Under the pieces are notes generated by a model that was given only the letters and a program-made list of their open reading frames with translations, was not told the DNA's origin and did not search any database. 64,000 bases of DNA. Source: Nakamurella flavida. GTDB taxonomy: Bacteria > Actinomycetota > Actinomycetes > Mycobacteriales > Nakamurellaceae. The translations under genes and the position numbers were made by a program. The stretch is taken from positions 4,138,880 through 4,202,879 of the forward strand of contig NZ_JAUSQV010000001.1 of NCBI RefSeq assembly GCF_030811475.1. The letters run 5' to 3'. Of the stretch, positions 48,401-55,784 are shown piece after piece (position 1 is the stretch's first letter; the number at the start of each line of letters is the position of its first letter).

Positions 48401-48460
48401 TGTCCGCGAAGTGCTGGTGTCGGTGGGGTGCGATGTCCGCGGAGCGCTGAAGTCCGCGGA
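48401..48460. repeat. Short direct repeats between hemA and the cysO-like gene
   Basis: TGTCCGCGAAGTGCTG (48401) recurs as TGTCCGCGGAGCGCTG (48434), with a third partial copy AGTCCGCGGA (48451), inside a 78-bp convergent gap. The palindromic TCCGCGGA core could form a weak bidirectional terminator. Confidence 0.4.
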
Positions 48461-48471
48461 CCGGCGGCGCG

Positions 48472-48747
48472 TCAGCCCCCGGCCACCGCCGGGATGACCG
48501 CCACCGTCGACCCGATCGGGACGACCGTCTGCAGTCCGTCACCGAAACGCACGTCGTCCTCGTCGACGTACACGTTGACGAACCTCCGCAGCACGCCGCG
48601 CTCGTCCAGCACCCGCCCGGCGATGCCCGGGAAGCGGGTGTCCAGATCGGCCAGCACATCGGCCACGGTGGCGCCGTCGGCGTCCACCGTGGCCTGCCCG
48701 CCGGTGTAGGTGCGCAGCACCGTCGGGATGCGGACGGTGACGCTCAC
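48472..48747 (-). CDS. MoaD/ThiS-family sulfur carrier protein (CysO-like)
   Basis: 91-aa ubiquitin-like protein ending PAVAGG, with the C-terminal Gly-Gly needed for adenylation and thiocarboxylate formation. It starts VTVRIPTVLRTYTGGQ and contains RFVNVYVDEDDVRF. From memory this is close to mycobacterial CysO, which delivers sulfide for cysteine synthesis with CysM and is cleaved by Mec+. No moa, thi or cysM gene is nearby. Its GTG overlaps the stop of the upstream threonine synthase-like gene, so the pair is translationally coupled and shares the SAM riboswitch. Confidence 0.9.
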   Translation of the reverse strand: MSVTVRIPTVLRTYTGGQATVDADGATVADVLADLDTRFPGIAGRVLDERGVLRRFVNVYVDEDDVRFGDGLQTVVPIGSTVAVIPAVAGG

Positions 48748-50033
48748 ACCAGGCCGGCCTGCTCGAACGCGGCCAGCGTCGGCTTGATCGTGGCGGTGGG
48801 GCCGACGGAGGAGGCGATCGCGTCCAGGGTCTTCAGGCCGTCACCGGTGTTGAAGATGACCGTCTCCTCGTCGGGATCCAGCGCGCCGGTGGCCAGCAGC
48901 TTGCGCAGGGTGGCCACGGTGACGCCGCCCGCGGTCTCCGCGAAGATGCCTTCGGTCCGGGCCAGCAGCTTGATCGCGTCGATGACGTCGTCGTCGCTCA
49001 CGTCCTCCACGGCCCCGCCGGTGCGGCGGACCACGTCCAGCACGTACGGGCCGTCGGCCGGGTTGCCGATGGCCAGCGACTTGGCGATGGTGTCCGGCCG
49101 GACCGGGCGCACCACGTCCTCGCCGGCCTTGAACGCGGCCGCCACGGGGGAGCAGCCGGTGGCCTGGGCGCCGAAGACCTTGTACGGGCTGGCGTCCACC
49201 AGGCCCAGCTCGACCAGCTCGGTGAACCCCTTGTCGATCTTGACCAGCTGCGCGCCGGACGCGATGGGGATGACGACCTGCTTCGGCAGGCGCCAGCCCA
49301 GCTGCTCGGCCACCTCGTAGCCCAGGGTCTTGGAGCCCTCGGCGTAGTACGGCCGGACGTTGACGTTGACGAACGCCCAGTCCTCCTGCTCGGCCGCGAT
49401 CTGGCCGGCCAGCCGGTTGATGTCGTCGTAGTTGCCGTCGACGGCGACCAGGGTGCCGCCGTACGCGGCGGTGGTCAGGATCTTCTGCTGTTCGAGGTTG
49501 CTGGGCACCAGGACGACCGAGCGGATGCCGGCCCGGGCGGCCGCGGCGGCCACTGCGTTGGCCAGGTTTCCGGTGGACGGGCAGGCCAGCACCGAGAAGC
49601 CGAGTTCACGGGCGGCGGCCAGCGCCACGGCGACGACACGGTCCTTGAAGGAGTGCGTGGGGTTACCGCTGTCGTCCTTGACCCACAGGGTCTTCATGCC
49701 CAGCTCGCGGGCCAGGTTGTCCGCCCGGATCAGCTTGGTGTTGCCCGGGTTGATGTTCGGGGTGGAGGCGATGCCCGGGGGGACCGGCAGCAGGGGGGCC
49801 CACCGCCAGATGTTGTCCGGGCCGGCCTCGATCGCCGCGCGCAGCTCCTCGCCACTGCTGGCGAACTGGTAGGCGACCTCGAGGGGGCCGAAGCACTCGG
49901 TGCAGGCGTAGAACGGGCCGAGATCGACGCGGTGGCCGCACTCCCGACAGGAGAGCGCCACGGCGGGGCCGAGGTCGATCGTGGGGGCGCCGTCGGTCGC
50001 GGGGGACGTGGACAGCGTGGCAGAGGTGGTCAT
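48744..50033 (-). CDS. thrC: Threonine synthase-family PLP enzyme (possible homocysteine synthase)
   Basis: 429-aa fold-type II PLP enzyme of the threonine synthase family. An N-terminal zinc-ribbon-like Cys4 set (C29, C32, C44, C47) precedes the PLP lysine K130 in PTHSFKDRVV, the phosphate loop and ETAGGVTVATLRKL. The family replaces the phosphate of O-phosphohomoserine. It is not next to hom or thrB; instead it is coupled to a sulfur carrier and controlled by a SAM-I riboswitch. A sulfur-adding role (homocysteine from O-phosphohomoserine) is therefore an alternative to threonine synthesis. The ATG at 50033, after AGAAGGG, is the true start: the ATG at 50054 is inside riboswitch helix P1. 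Confidence 0.9.
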   Translation of the reverse strand: MTTSATLSTSPATDGAPTIDLGPAVALSCRECGHRVDLGPFYACTECFGPLEVAYQFASSGEELRAAIEAGPDNIWRWAPLLPVPPGIASTPNINPGNTKLIRADNLARELGMKTLWVKDDSGNPTHSFKDRVVAVALAAARELGFSVLACPSTGNLANAVAAAAARAGIRSVVLVPSNLEQQKILTTAAYGGTLVAVDGNYDDINRLAGQIAAEQEDWAFVNVNVRPYYAEGSKTLGYEVAEQLGWRLPKQVVIPIASGAQLVKIDKGFTELVELGLVDASPYKVFGAQATGCSPVAAAFKAGEDVVRPVRPDTIAKSLAIGNPADGPYVLDVVRRTGGAVEDVSDDDVIDAIKLLARTEGIFAETAGGVTVATLRKLLATGALDPDEETVIFNTGDGLKTLDAIASSVGPTATIKPTLAAFEQAGLV

Positions 50034-50040
50034 GGTGATG

Positions 50041-50047
50041 CCCTTCT
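50041..50047 (-). promoter_or_regulatory. thrC ribosome binding site beside riboswitch P1
   Basis: AGAAGGG lies 7 nt before the ATG at 50033 and only 2 nt after the closing helix of the SAM aptamer. This suggests control of translation initiation rather than transcription termination. Confidence 0.7.
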
Positions 50048-50049
50048 GG

Positions 50050-50186
50050 CTCATCTTCCCCGCGACGGTCGTCGCGGGACGGATGTGGCACCTGCTGCCG
50101 CCGACCGGATCGCTGGGCGATCGATGGTCGGGAGCCGTGGTTGCCGGGGCTTCATCGGGCCGTGTCCCTCTGCCCCTCTGGATGAG
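50050..50186 (-). ncRNA. SAM-I (S-box) riboswitch
   Basis: The minus strand folds to the S-box plan. P1 is CTCATC (50186-50181) with GATGAG (50055-50050). The P2 and core blocks read CAGAGGGGCAGAGGGAC, GGCCCGATGAAGCC and CGGCAACC. P3 is CCGACC...GGTCGG with an inner GATCGC/GCGATC helix. Then come AGGTGCCACATCC, a P4 hairpin CCCGCGAC/GTCGCGGG and the closing AAGATGAG. All invariant S-box segments are present. It senses S-adenosylmethionine and should repress when SAM is high. No terminator follows; the ribosome binding site does. Confidence 0.95.
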
Positions 50187-50295
50187 GTCGTATGCACTTG
50201 TGGGTGTGGCCGGGAGTGCTGGTGACGCGGACCGCGGGTCCGTGCCCGGTCGCCCGGAGCGGTGCGGTCGGTTGATCGTAACCGACGATCGGCGA

Positions 50296-50332
50296 CCCGC
50301 CGGGCGGTCGGGGAGACCGGCCGCCCGGCGGG
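50296..50332 (-). terminator. Terminator of the cyclophilin gene
   Basis: A perfect 12-bp stem (CCCGCCGGGCGG / CCGCCCGGCGGG), extended by about four inner pairs with a 5-nt loop, begins 11 nt after the cyclophilin stop on the minus strand. Confidence 0.75.
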
Positions 50333-50342
50333 GGCGGCGCCG

Positions 50343-51101
50343 TCAGCTGATGGTGACCGAGGAGATGGTGGCGTCGGCGGCGGGCAGCCCGTCCGGCCCG
50401 CCCCCGTTGGCCCCGGCCTGCGCGATGGCGTCGAGGGCCGCTTCACCGCCGGTGATCTGCCCGAAGACGGTGTAGTTCGGCGGGAGCGTCGAATCGCCGT
50501 AGACCAGGAAGAACTGCGAACCGTTGGTGTCCGGCCCGGCGTTGGCCATGGCGACGGTGCCGGCCGGGTAGGTCATGTCCGGCGAGGTCTCGTCAGCGAA
50601 CGAGTACCCGGGCCCGCCCCGGCCGGTCCCGGTCGGGTCGCCGCACTGCAGGACCTTGAGCGAGGCGGAGCTGGTCAGCCGGTGACACGTGGTGCCGTCG
50701 AAGTATCCGGCCTTGGCCAGGAAGGTGAAACTTCCCACCGTGCACGGGGTCTCGGCGCGATCCAGGGAGATGGTCAGGGCGCCGCCGGGCAGGGTGAGCT
50801 CGGCGGTGACGGGCGGGGTGGTCGGCTGCTGGGCCTCCGGGACACCCACGTCCTTGGCCGCGTCACCGGTCGGCACGTAGTCGCAGGACGCCGTTCCCGC
50901 TCCGGTGGCGGAGCCGGACGCGCCCGCGGTCGTCCCCGCGGAAGGGGCGGCCGAGGAGGCGGGGGAGGTGGAGGAGGGGGCGGCGGCCGGGGTGGACGAG
51001 CAGGCGGCCAGCACCACGAGGGCCGCTCCGGCGAGGGCGGTGGCCCGTCCGCCGATCCGTCGGGTCGCGCGGGGACGGCGGCTGGGCAGGGCTGTGGTCA
51101 C
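50343..51101 (-). CDS. Cyclophilin-type peptidyl-prolyl isomerase, lipoprotein
   Basis: 252-aa exported isomerase. A signal peptide ends in the lipobox LAAC (31-34), so C34 should be lipidated. A Ser/Ala/Thr/Pro-rich linker follows (35-72). The cyclophilin domain shows YFDGTTCHRL, GTGRGGPGYSFADE, GTVAMANAGPDTNGSQFF and TVFGQI. It probably helps fold cell-envelope proteins. The GTG at 51101 is preceded by AGGAAAGGA. It is divergent from holA. Confidence 0.9.
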   Translation of the reverse strand: MTTALPSRRPRATRRIGGRATALAGAALVVLAACSSTPAAAPSSTSPASSAAPSAGTTAGASGSATGAGTASCDYVPTGDAAKDVGVPEAQQPTTPPVTAELTLPGGALTISLDRAETPCTVGSFTFLAKAGYFDGTTCHRLTSSASLKVLQCGDPTGTGRGGPGYSFADETSPDMTYPAGTVAMANAGPDTNGSQFFLVYGDSTLPPNYTVFGQITGGEAALDAIAQAGANGGGPDGLPAADATISSVTIS

Positions 51102-51320
51102 GGTGGTCTCGTCCTTTCCTCGTCCCTGCGGCGGTGCACGACGGCACCACCACGGAGACGGAGCTGGGTCGCTCGACCACCCAGGGTAGGCGAGACGGGT
51201 CTGCTGTCCGGTTCCCTCCTGGCTCCCGGGCGTCCCTGGTCCGGCTCTCCCGGGGCGTGGCCGACCGTCCGACCGACCGCACCTTCGGAACCGGCACCAT
51301 CCGAGTGCGCGGTCCAGTGG

Positions 51321-51326
51321 CACCAT
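51321..51326 (+). promoter_or_regulatory. Weak -10 box for leaderless holA
   Basis: CACCAT ends 6 nt before the GTG at 51333. It keeps the A at position 2 and T at position 6 of the -10 consensus but not the first T. Confidence 0.25.
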
Positions 51327-51332
51327 GGGCGC

Positions 51333-52304
51333 GTGCCCGCTCCCGCCGCCCTGCCCGGTCCGCTGGTCCTGGTGTCCGGCGACGAGACGCTGCTGGTGGA
51401 TCGGGCCGTGCTGCGGGTGCTGGCCGCCGTCCGTCGGGCCGATCCGGAGGTCGAACGGCGGGAGGCCCCGGCCGCCGGGCTCAGCCCGGCCGGTTTCGAC
51501 GACCTGGTCGCTCCCAGCCTGTTCGCCGAGCCGCGCGTGGTCATCGTGCGGGACGCCCAGGACTGCCTGAAGGAGACCGCGGCCGCCGTCCAGCAGTACG
51601 TCGGCGATCCGGTCGACGGCGTGACCCTGGTCGTGCACCACTCCGGCGGTGCCCGGAACAAGCCGCTCGCCGATGCCCTGCGAAAGGCGAAGGCGACCAT
51701 CCTGACCTGCATGAAGGTGACGCGCCCGGCGGAGCGACTGGATTTCGTCCGTGCGGAGATCCGTGCGGCCGGCGGCACCACCACCCCCGACGCGGTCGCC
51801 GCCCTGGTCGACGCGGTCGGCTCGGATCTCCGTGAGCTGGCCTCGGCGGCCGGGCAGCTGGTCGCGGACACCGGTGGCCTGGTCGACGCCGGCGCGGTGC
51901 GCCGCTACCACCGGGGTCGGGCCGAGGTGAGCGGGTTCACCGTGGCCGATGCCGTCGTGGCCGGCGACCTGCCCGCCGCCCTGGAGGCGTGGCGCTGGGC
52001 GGGCGCCGTCGGTGTCGCCCCGGTGCTCGTCGCCGATGCCCTGGCCGGCGGGGTCCGCACGGTGGCCAAGGTGAGTGGGGCTCGGCCTGGCAGCGGGATG
52101 TCGCTGGCCGCCGAGCTCGGCATGCCGCCCTGGAAGATCGACCGGGCCCGCCCGGCGGCGCGGCAGTGGACGACGGCGGGTCTCGTGCACGGGTTGATGC
52201 TGGTGGCCGAGCTGAACGCGGCGGTCAAGGGGTCGGCCGCGGACGCCGACTACGCCATCGAGAAGGCGCTGCGCGATCTGGTCGAGGCCCGGTCCCGGGA
52301 CTGA
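51333..52304 (+). CDS. holA: DNA polymerase III subunit delta
   Basis: 323-aa clamp-loader subunit that opens the beta clamp. It starts LPGPLVLVSGDETLLVDRAV, followed by SLFAEPRVVIVRDAQDC, a degenerate ATPase fold and the C-terminal collar ending DADYAIEKALRDLVEARSR. Length is usual. In mycobacteria holA follows comEC and precedes rpsT; here rpsT follows convergently but comEC is 15 kb away. The start is set by the start of conserved sequence, with no clear ribosome binding site. Confidence 0.93.
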   Translation: MPAPAALPGPLVLVSGDETLLVDRAVLRVLAAVRRADPEVERREAPAAGLSPAGFDDLVAPSLFAEPRVVIVRDAQDCLKETAAAVQQYVGDPVDGVTLVVHHSGGARNKPLADALRKAKATILTCMKVTRPAERLDFVRAEIRAAGGTTTPDAVAALVDAVGSDLRELASAAGQLVADTGGLVDAGAVRRYHRGRAEVSGFTVADAVVAGDLPAALEAWRWAGAVGVAPVLVADALAGGVRTVAKVSGARPGSGMSLAAELGMPPWKIDRARPAARQWTTAGLVHGLMLVAELNAAVKGSAADADYAIEKALRDLVEARSRD

Positions 52305-52477
52305 CCGGTCAGCGGCGGGGCACCCGTCGGCTCGCCCCCGCGATTCGCTGCTCGCCAGCCCGGTGGGCCCGCGTGATCATGCCGGCTCTGCCCTCGTGCG
52401 GACGCGACGAACCCTCGTCCGGACACGACGAAACGGCGACGCTCACGAGGAGTGCCGCCGTGGTCGGAGACGAACGA

Positions 52478-52495
52478 CCCGGCGCGACCGCCGGG
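52478..52495 (-). terminator. Hairpin after rpsT
   Basis: CCCGGC / GCCGGG, 6-bp stem with a 6-nt loop, 7 nt past the rpsT stop on the minus strand and followed there by a T-containing tract. The rest of the 198-bp holA-rpsT gap shows only an imperfect 17-bp direct repeat. Confidence 0.5.
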
Positions 52496-52502
52496 CGGGG
52501 GA

Positions 52503-52763
52503 TCAGAGCGCGTTGACCTGAGCGGCCAGAGCGGACTTGCGGTTCGCGGCCTGGTTGGCGTGGATGACGCCCTTGGACACGGCCTTGTCCAGGCTGCGGG
52601 AGGCCGAGGCCAGCTCGGTGGCGGCGACGGTCTTGTCACCGGACTCGACGGCCGCGCGGACGCGACGGACCGCGGTCTTCAGGCCGGACTTGACGGACTT
52701 GTTGCGCAGGCGCGCCGCCTCGTTGGTACGGATGCGCTTGATCTGGGACTTGATGTTGGCCAC
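52503..52763 (-). CDS. rpsT: 30S ribosomal protein S20
   Basis: 86-aa basic small-subunit protein, [21 protein letters not shown] at the start and [18 protein letters not shown] at the end, all typical of S20. The GTG at 52763 gives the family length; a longer frame to 52901 has no conserved sequence. GAAGG lies upstream. Convergent with holA. Confidence 0.97.
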   Translation of the reverse strand: MANIKSQIKRIRTNEAARLRNKSVKSGLKTAVRRVRAAVESGDKTVAATELASASRSLDKAVSKGVIHANQAANRKSALAAQVNAL

Positions 52764-52923
52764 GCGGAATATGCCTTCGTTTCGTCTCGGGAACTCTGTA
52801 CCTCGCCCTGATCCCGAGCCGGCTGGCCGAGGACACGATCGAGGGGCGCCACGTCCGGCGCACGATGGGTCAGCATAGCGCAGCCCGGTCGGCCCACCCA
52901 AGTCGCCGGCGGCTCGCCCCGGC

Positions 52924-53982
52924 TCAGCAGGCCAGGGTGTCGGCCGACGGCCGTCCGCCCGAGGCGAGTGCGTCGAGGATCCACCGGCGGACCGACGGGT
53001 CGGCCAGCATCGACTCGTGGGGGGTCGTGGACGTCGGGCACTCGTCCTGCAGCAGGGCCCAGCTCACCCGGTCGACCGGACCGTCCGGGGTCTGTCGTTC
53101 CACCGGGGTGACGACCTGGTCCGCCCGGCTGGACACCGCCGCGTAGCGGACGTCACCGTCCAGTTCGCCGCCGGCGTCCAGCGCCTGCAGCAGGGTGGAG
53201 CCGGCCCGCTGGTCGACGCAGGAGGCGCACACCGCCGCCGGCACCCGGTCCAGCAGGGCCGCGGTGGTGCCGTGGTACGTCCCGGCGACCAGTACGAGAA
53301 CCCTGACCCGGTCGGCGATCCCGTCCTCGCGCAGGGCGGTCCGGGCGACCAGCGCACCTTGCGAGTACCCGACGAGATCGACCTGCGCGGCTCCGGTCGC
53401 ACCCAGCACCGCGCGGACGAAATCGGCCTGCTCGGCGGCGGTCTCGCGCACGGCCACGGTGCCGCCGAACCGGAAGGAGTGGGCGTACGGACAGAGCCCG
53501 GCGCGCTGCAGCTCCGGGATCAGGGCCGCGAAGTTCGACTCGACCGTGGACACCGTGCCCTGCAGCAGGACCACCGGCGGAGCGGCGGATCGGCAGTCGG
53601 GGTCGTTGAGGCCGGCCAGCCCGAGATCACCGCCGAGGTCGGCGGACGACGTCGGGGCCGAGGTGGCCGAGGTGGCCGACAGGGCCGAGGTGGACGGGAA
53701 CGGGGTGGTGGGCAACGGGGTCGACGCGGCGGTCCTGCGGCGGGTGGACGGCGTCGTCGAGGCGGGCGGACGCGCGGCGCCGGTGGTCGACGCCGTGGTC
53801 CGGGCCGTGATGGTCGACGTGGCCGGTGTCGGTGTCGGTGTCGATGTCGCGCCGGGAGCCCCGGTGGAGTCGGCCGTCGAGGCGTCGGGGGTGGTGGAGC
53901 AGCCGCCGACGAGCAGCAGCCCGAGGGCGAGCGCCGCGGCCCGGACGGGCGAACGGCGTCCCGGTACGGCGTTCCGGCTCAT
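52924..53982 (-). CDS. Secreted lipase/esterase-like lipoprotein
   Basis: 352-aa alpha/beta-hydrolase. The signal peptide ends in the lipobox VGGC, with C28 as lipidation site. A Thr/Ser/Pro-rich linker (29-115) is followed by the hydrolase domain: PPVVLLQGT, the nucleophile elbow [17 protein letters not shown] and a late acidic/His region ([13 protein letters not shown]). Resembles secreted triacylglycerol lipases with a disulfide (CASC, CPTS). Substrate unknown. Divergent from the DoxX-like gene. Confidence 0.85.
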   Translation of the reverse strand: MSRNAVPGRRSPVRAAALALGLLLVGGCSTTPDASTADSTGAPGATSTPTPTPATSTITARTTASTTGAARPPASTTPSTRRRTAASTPLPTTPFPSTSALSATSATSAPTSSADLGGDLGLAGLNDPDCRSAAPPVVLLQGTVSTVESNFAALIPELQRAGLCPYAHSFRFGGTVAVRETAAEQADFVRAVLGATGAAQVDLVGYSQGALVARTALREDGIADRVRVLVLVAGTYHGTTAALLDRVPAAVCASCVDQRAGSTLLQALDAGGELDGDVRYAAVSSRADQVVTPVERQTPDGPVDRVSWALLQDECPTSTTPHESMLADPSVRRWILDALASGGRPSADTLAC

Positions 53983-54061
53983 GCCCGCAGGTTACGGCGG
54001 CCCGGCCGCGCCCGGCCGAGCTCCCGGCCGGGTCGTCACCCGGCCGGCCCCGGGCCGGGGG

Positions 54062-54067
54062 GACGAT
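54062..54067 (+). promoter_or_regulatory. Weak -10 box for the DoxX-like gene
   Basis: GACGAT ends 6 nt before the ATG at 54074. It matches the A2 and T6 positions of the -10 box only. Confidence 0.25.
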
Positions 54068-54073
54068 GTCCGC

Positions 54074-54454
54074 ATGTCCCGTCCGGTCGAGAAGTCCACC
54101 GTCGCCCTGATCGCCCTGTTCACCGGATCGGGGGTGCTGCACTTCGTCCGGCCCGGCCCGTTCGTGAGCATCGTGCCGCGCTCGTTGCCGCACAAGGAGC
54201 AGCTGGTGGCGGTCAGCGGGGTCGCCGAGCTGGTCTGCGCCGGTCTGTTGGCCGCCCCCCGGACGCGGGTGGTCGGTGGGCTGGCCTCCGCGGGTCTGCT
54301 GGCCGGGGTGTTCCCCGCCAACGTGTCCATGGCGCTGCGGTCGGGCCGGCGGCCCGCGGCCGTGCGGGCGATCGCCTGGGTGAGGCTGCCGCTCCAGGTG
54401 CCGCTGATCCTCGTGGCGCTGCGAGCCGGCCGGGGTGGTGGATCGGCGGGCTGA
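54074..54454 (+). CDS. DoxX-like membrane protein
   Basis: 126-aa protein with four predicted transmembrane segments and the motif SGVLHFVRPGPF near the N-terminus, as in DoxX/DUF4267-like small membrane proteins. Homologues are linked to thiosulfate or redox stress in some bacteria, but the family is broad and no role can be assigned. The short leader suggests a leaderless transcript. Convergent with the methyltransferase. Confidence 0.7.
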   Translation: MSRPVEKSTVALIALFTGSGVLHFVRPGPFVSIVPRSLPHKEQLVAVSGVAELVCAGLLAAPRTRVVGGLASAGLLAGVFPANVSMALRSGRRPAAVRAIAWVRLPLQVPLILVALRAGRGGGSAG

Positions 54455-54502
54455 GCCGGCGTCGACAGCGGAACGTGGCCGCACCGGACAGCTGGGGAGG
54501 GG

Positions 54503-55282
54503 TCACGGTGCGGCCCACACCGACACGTGCCGGGTGCTCTCGGCGGTCAGGGCGGACCGGTCCCACCCCGCCCAGCGGGACCGGAGGTGCAGGCCGGCGA
54601 TGCGGGCCATCAGATCCATCTCGGCGGGCCAGGCGTAGCGGAACGGGATCCGACGGAACCGTCCCTGTCCGTCGGCCGACACGCTGACATGGGTGGAGGT
54701 GAACTGCTGGGTCACCACGTCGTACTGGTCGAAACCGAGGGAGCCGCCGCCGCGGGGGTCGGGAGCAACGGTGAACGGGACGGTGTCCTGGCCGGGTGGG
54801 AGCCGCCGCAGGTCCGGCAGGCCGACCTCGACGACGAACAGGCCGCCGGGTCGCAGGTGCGCCGCGGCGTTGACGAACACCGCGACCTGACCGTCCTGGG
54901 TGGTGACGTTGCTGATCGTGTTGCACACCAGGTACACGAGGGAGAACGCACCCGGCACCCGGGTCGACGTCATGTCGCCGAGGACGACCCGGACCGCATC
55001 GCCGCCCGGTTTGCCGGACACCCGCAACGCCATCGCCCTGCTCAGTTCGATCCCGCTGACCGGGAGACCGCGGGCGGCCAGCGGGGCGGCGATCCGGCCG
55101 GTCCCGACGGCGAACTCGAGGAGCGGTCCGCCGTCGGCGAGCTCCGCCAGCACCCGGACCGCCGGGTCCACCACCGCCGGGGCGTTGTCCCCACCCGGGT
55201 CGTCGTATTCCGCAGCCACGCTCTCGGGGAACCAGCCGTCCCCCGGGTCGTCCCGCCCGTCCAGCGGTGTCCCGATGTCCAC
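54503..55282 (-). CDS. Class I SAM-dependent methyltransferase
   Basis: 259-aa methyltransferase. The SAM-binding motif I is LLEFAVGTGRIAAPLAARG, followed by SGIELSRAM, VVLGDMTS and LVYLVCNTISN, then HLRPGGLFVVEV. A beta-rich insert and a C-terminal AEMDLMARIAGLHLRSRW helix are typical of methyltransferase-25-type enzymes. Substrate unknown. The GTG at 55282 is supported by TAGCGT 8 nt upstream; the frame stays open to 55537 without conserved sequence. Confidence 0.85.
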   Translation of the reverse strand: MDIGTPLDGRDDPGDGWFPESVAAEYDDPGGDNAPAVVDPAVRVLAELADGGPLLEFAVGTGRIAAPLAARGLPVSGIELSRAMALRVSGKPGGDAVRVVLGDMTSTRVPGAFSLVYLVCNTISNVTTQDGQVAVFVNAAAHLRPGGLFVVEVGLPDLRRLPPGQDTVPFTVAPDPRGGGSLGFDQYDVVTQQFTSTHVSVSADGQGRFRRIPFRYAWPAEMDLMARIAGLHLRSRWAGWDRSALTAESTRHVSVWAAP

Positions 55283-55290
55283 AATCGGCG

Positions 55291-55296
55291 ACGCTA
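55291..55296 (-). promoter_or_regulatory. -10 box for the methyltransferase gene
   Basis: TAGCGT on the minus strand ends 8 nt before the GTG at 55282, again an essentially leaderless arrangement. It lies between this gene and the 3' end of the YjbR gene. Confidence 0.4.
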
Positions 55297-55770
55297 GGCG
55301 GACGGGGGCGCCTCCTCCATTGCTTTTCCGCCCCGCCGCGCGGGCACCCGACCGGCCGCCCGCACCCGACCGGCCGCCCGCACCCGGCCGAGCAGATCGG
55401 CCGGATCCAGCTCGGCCGCCGCCCGTCGGGTGACCAGCGACAGATAGGCACCCACCAGCAGCTCGGTCAGGTCGTCGACCACCGGCGTCGGCGGCCGCGG
55501 GTCCCGACCGGTGGCCCCCAGGACCACCCCCACCCACCCCTTGGGCCCGACGTACGGCGGGCGGAAGTAGTGCTCGGGGTCGGCCTGCAGGTACTCCTGC
55601 TGGACCGGTGGCTCGGCCTTCACCCAGATCTCGACGCGGCCGCTGCCGTGGTGGTCGTCCATCACCCAGCAGAAGATGCGGTCACGGTGGACGAAGGCCG
55701 GTGCGCCGTGCGACAGCTTCTCCGCCGTGCCGGGCAGGGCCAGGCACATGCTCCGGACATCGACGGCCAT
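55294..55770 (-). CDS. MmcQ/YjbR family DNA-binding-like protein
   Basis: 158-aa protein of the YjbR fold (double-wing-like, DUF419). Features: VRSMCLALPGTAEKLSHGAPAF, an IFCWVMDDH strand, VEIWVKAEP and the PPYVGPKGWVGV segment. Function is not established. The C-terminus carries a basic repeat (GRVRAA) from an 18-bp DNA repeat at 55344-55389. GGAGGG precedes the ATG; it starts 14 nt after the amidohydrolase stop, so it is in the same leftward unit. Confidence 0.85.
   Translation of the reverse strand: MAVDVRSMCLALPGTAEKLSHGAPAFVHRDRIFCWVMDDHHGSGRVEIWVKAEPPVQQEYLQADPEHYFRPPYVGPKGWVGVVLGATGRDPRPPTPVVDDLTELLVGAYLSLVTRRAAAELDPADLLGRVRAAGRVRAAGRVPARRGGKAMEEAPPSA
55344..55389 (-). repeat. 18-bp tandem repeat in the YjbR gene 3' end
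   Basis: Two exact copies of GCACCCGACCGGCCGCCC (55344-55361, 55362-55379) plus a partial third. In frame they encode the repeated GRVRAA tail, so copy changes keep the frame. Confidence 0.85.
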
Positions 55771-55784
55771 CGCGGGCCCTCCGA

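Noticed and set aside
50034-50054. Upstream ATG at 50054 as the thrC start
   Set aside because: It lies inside riboswitch helix P1; AGAAGGG correctly precedes the ATG at 50033.
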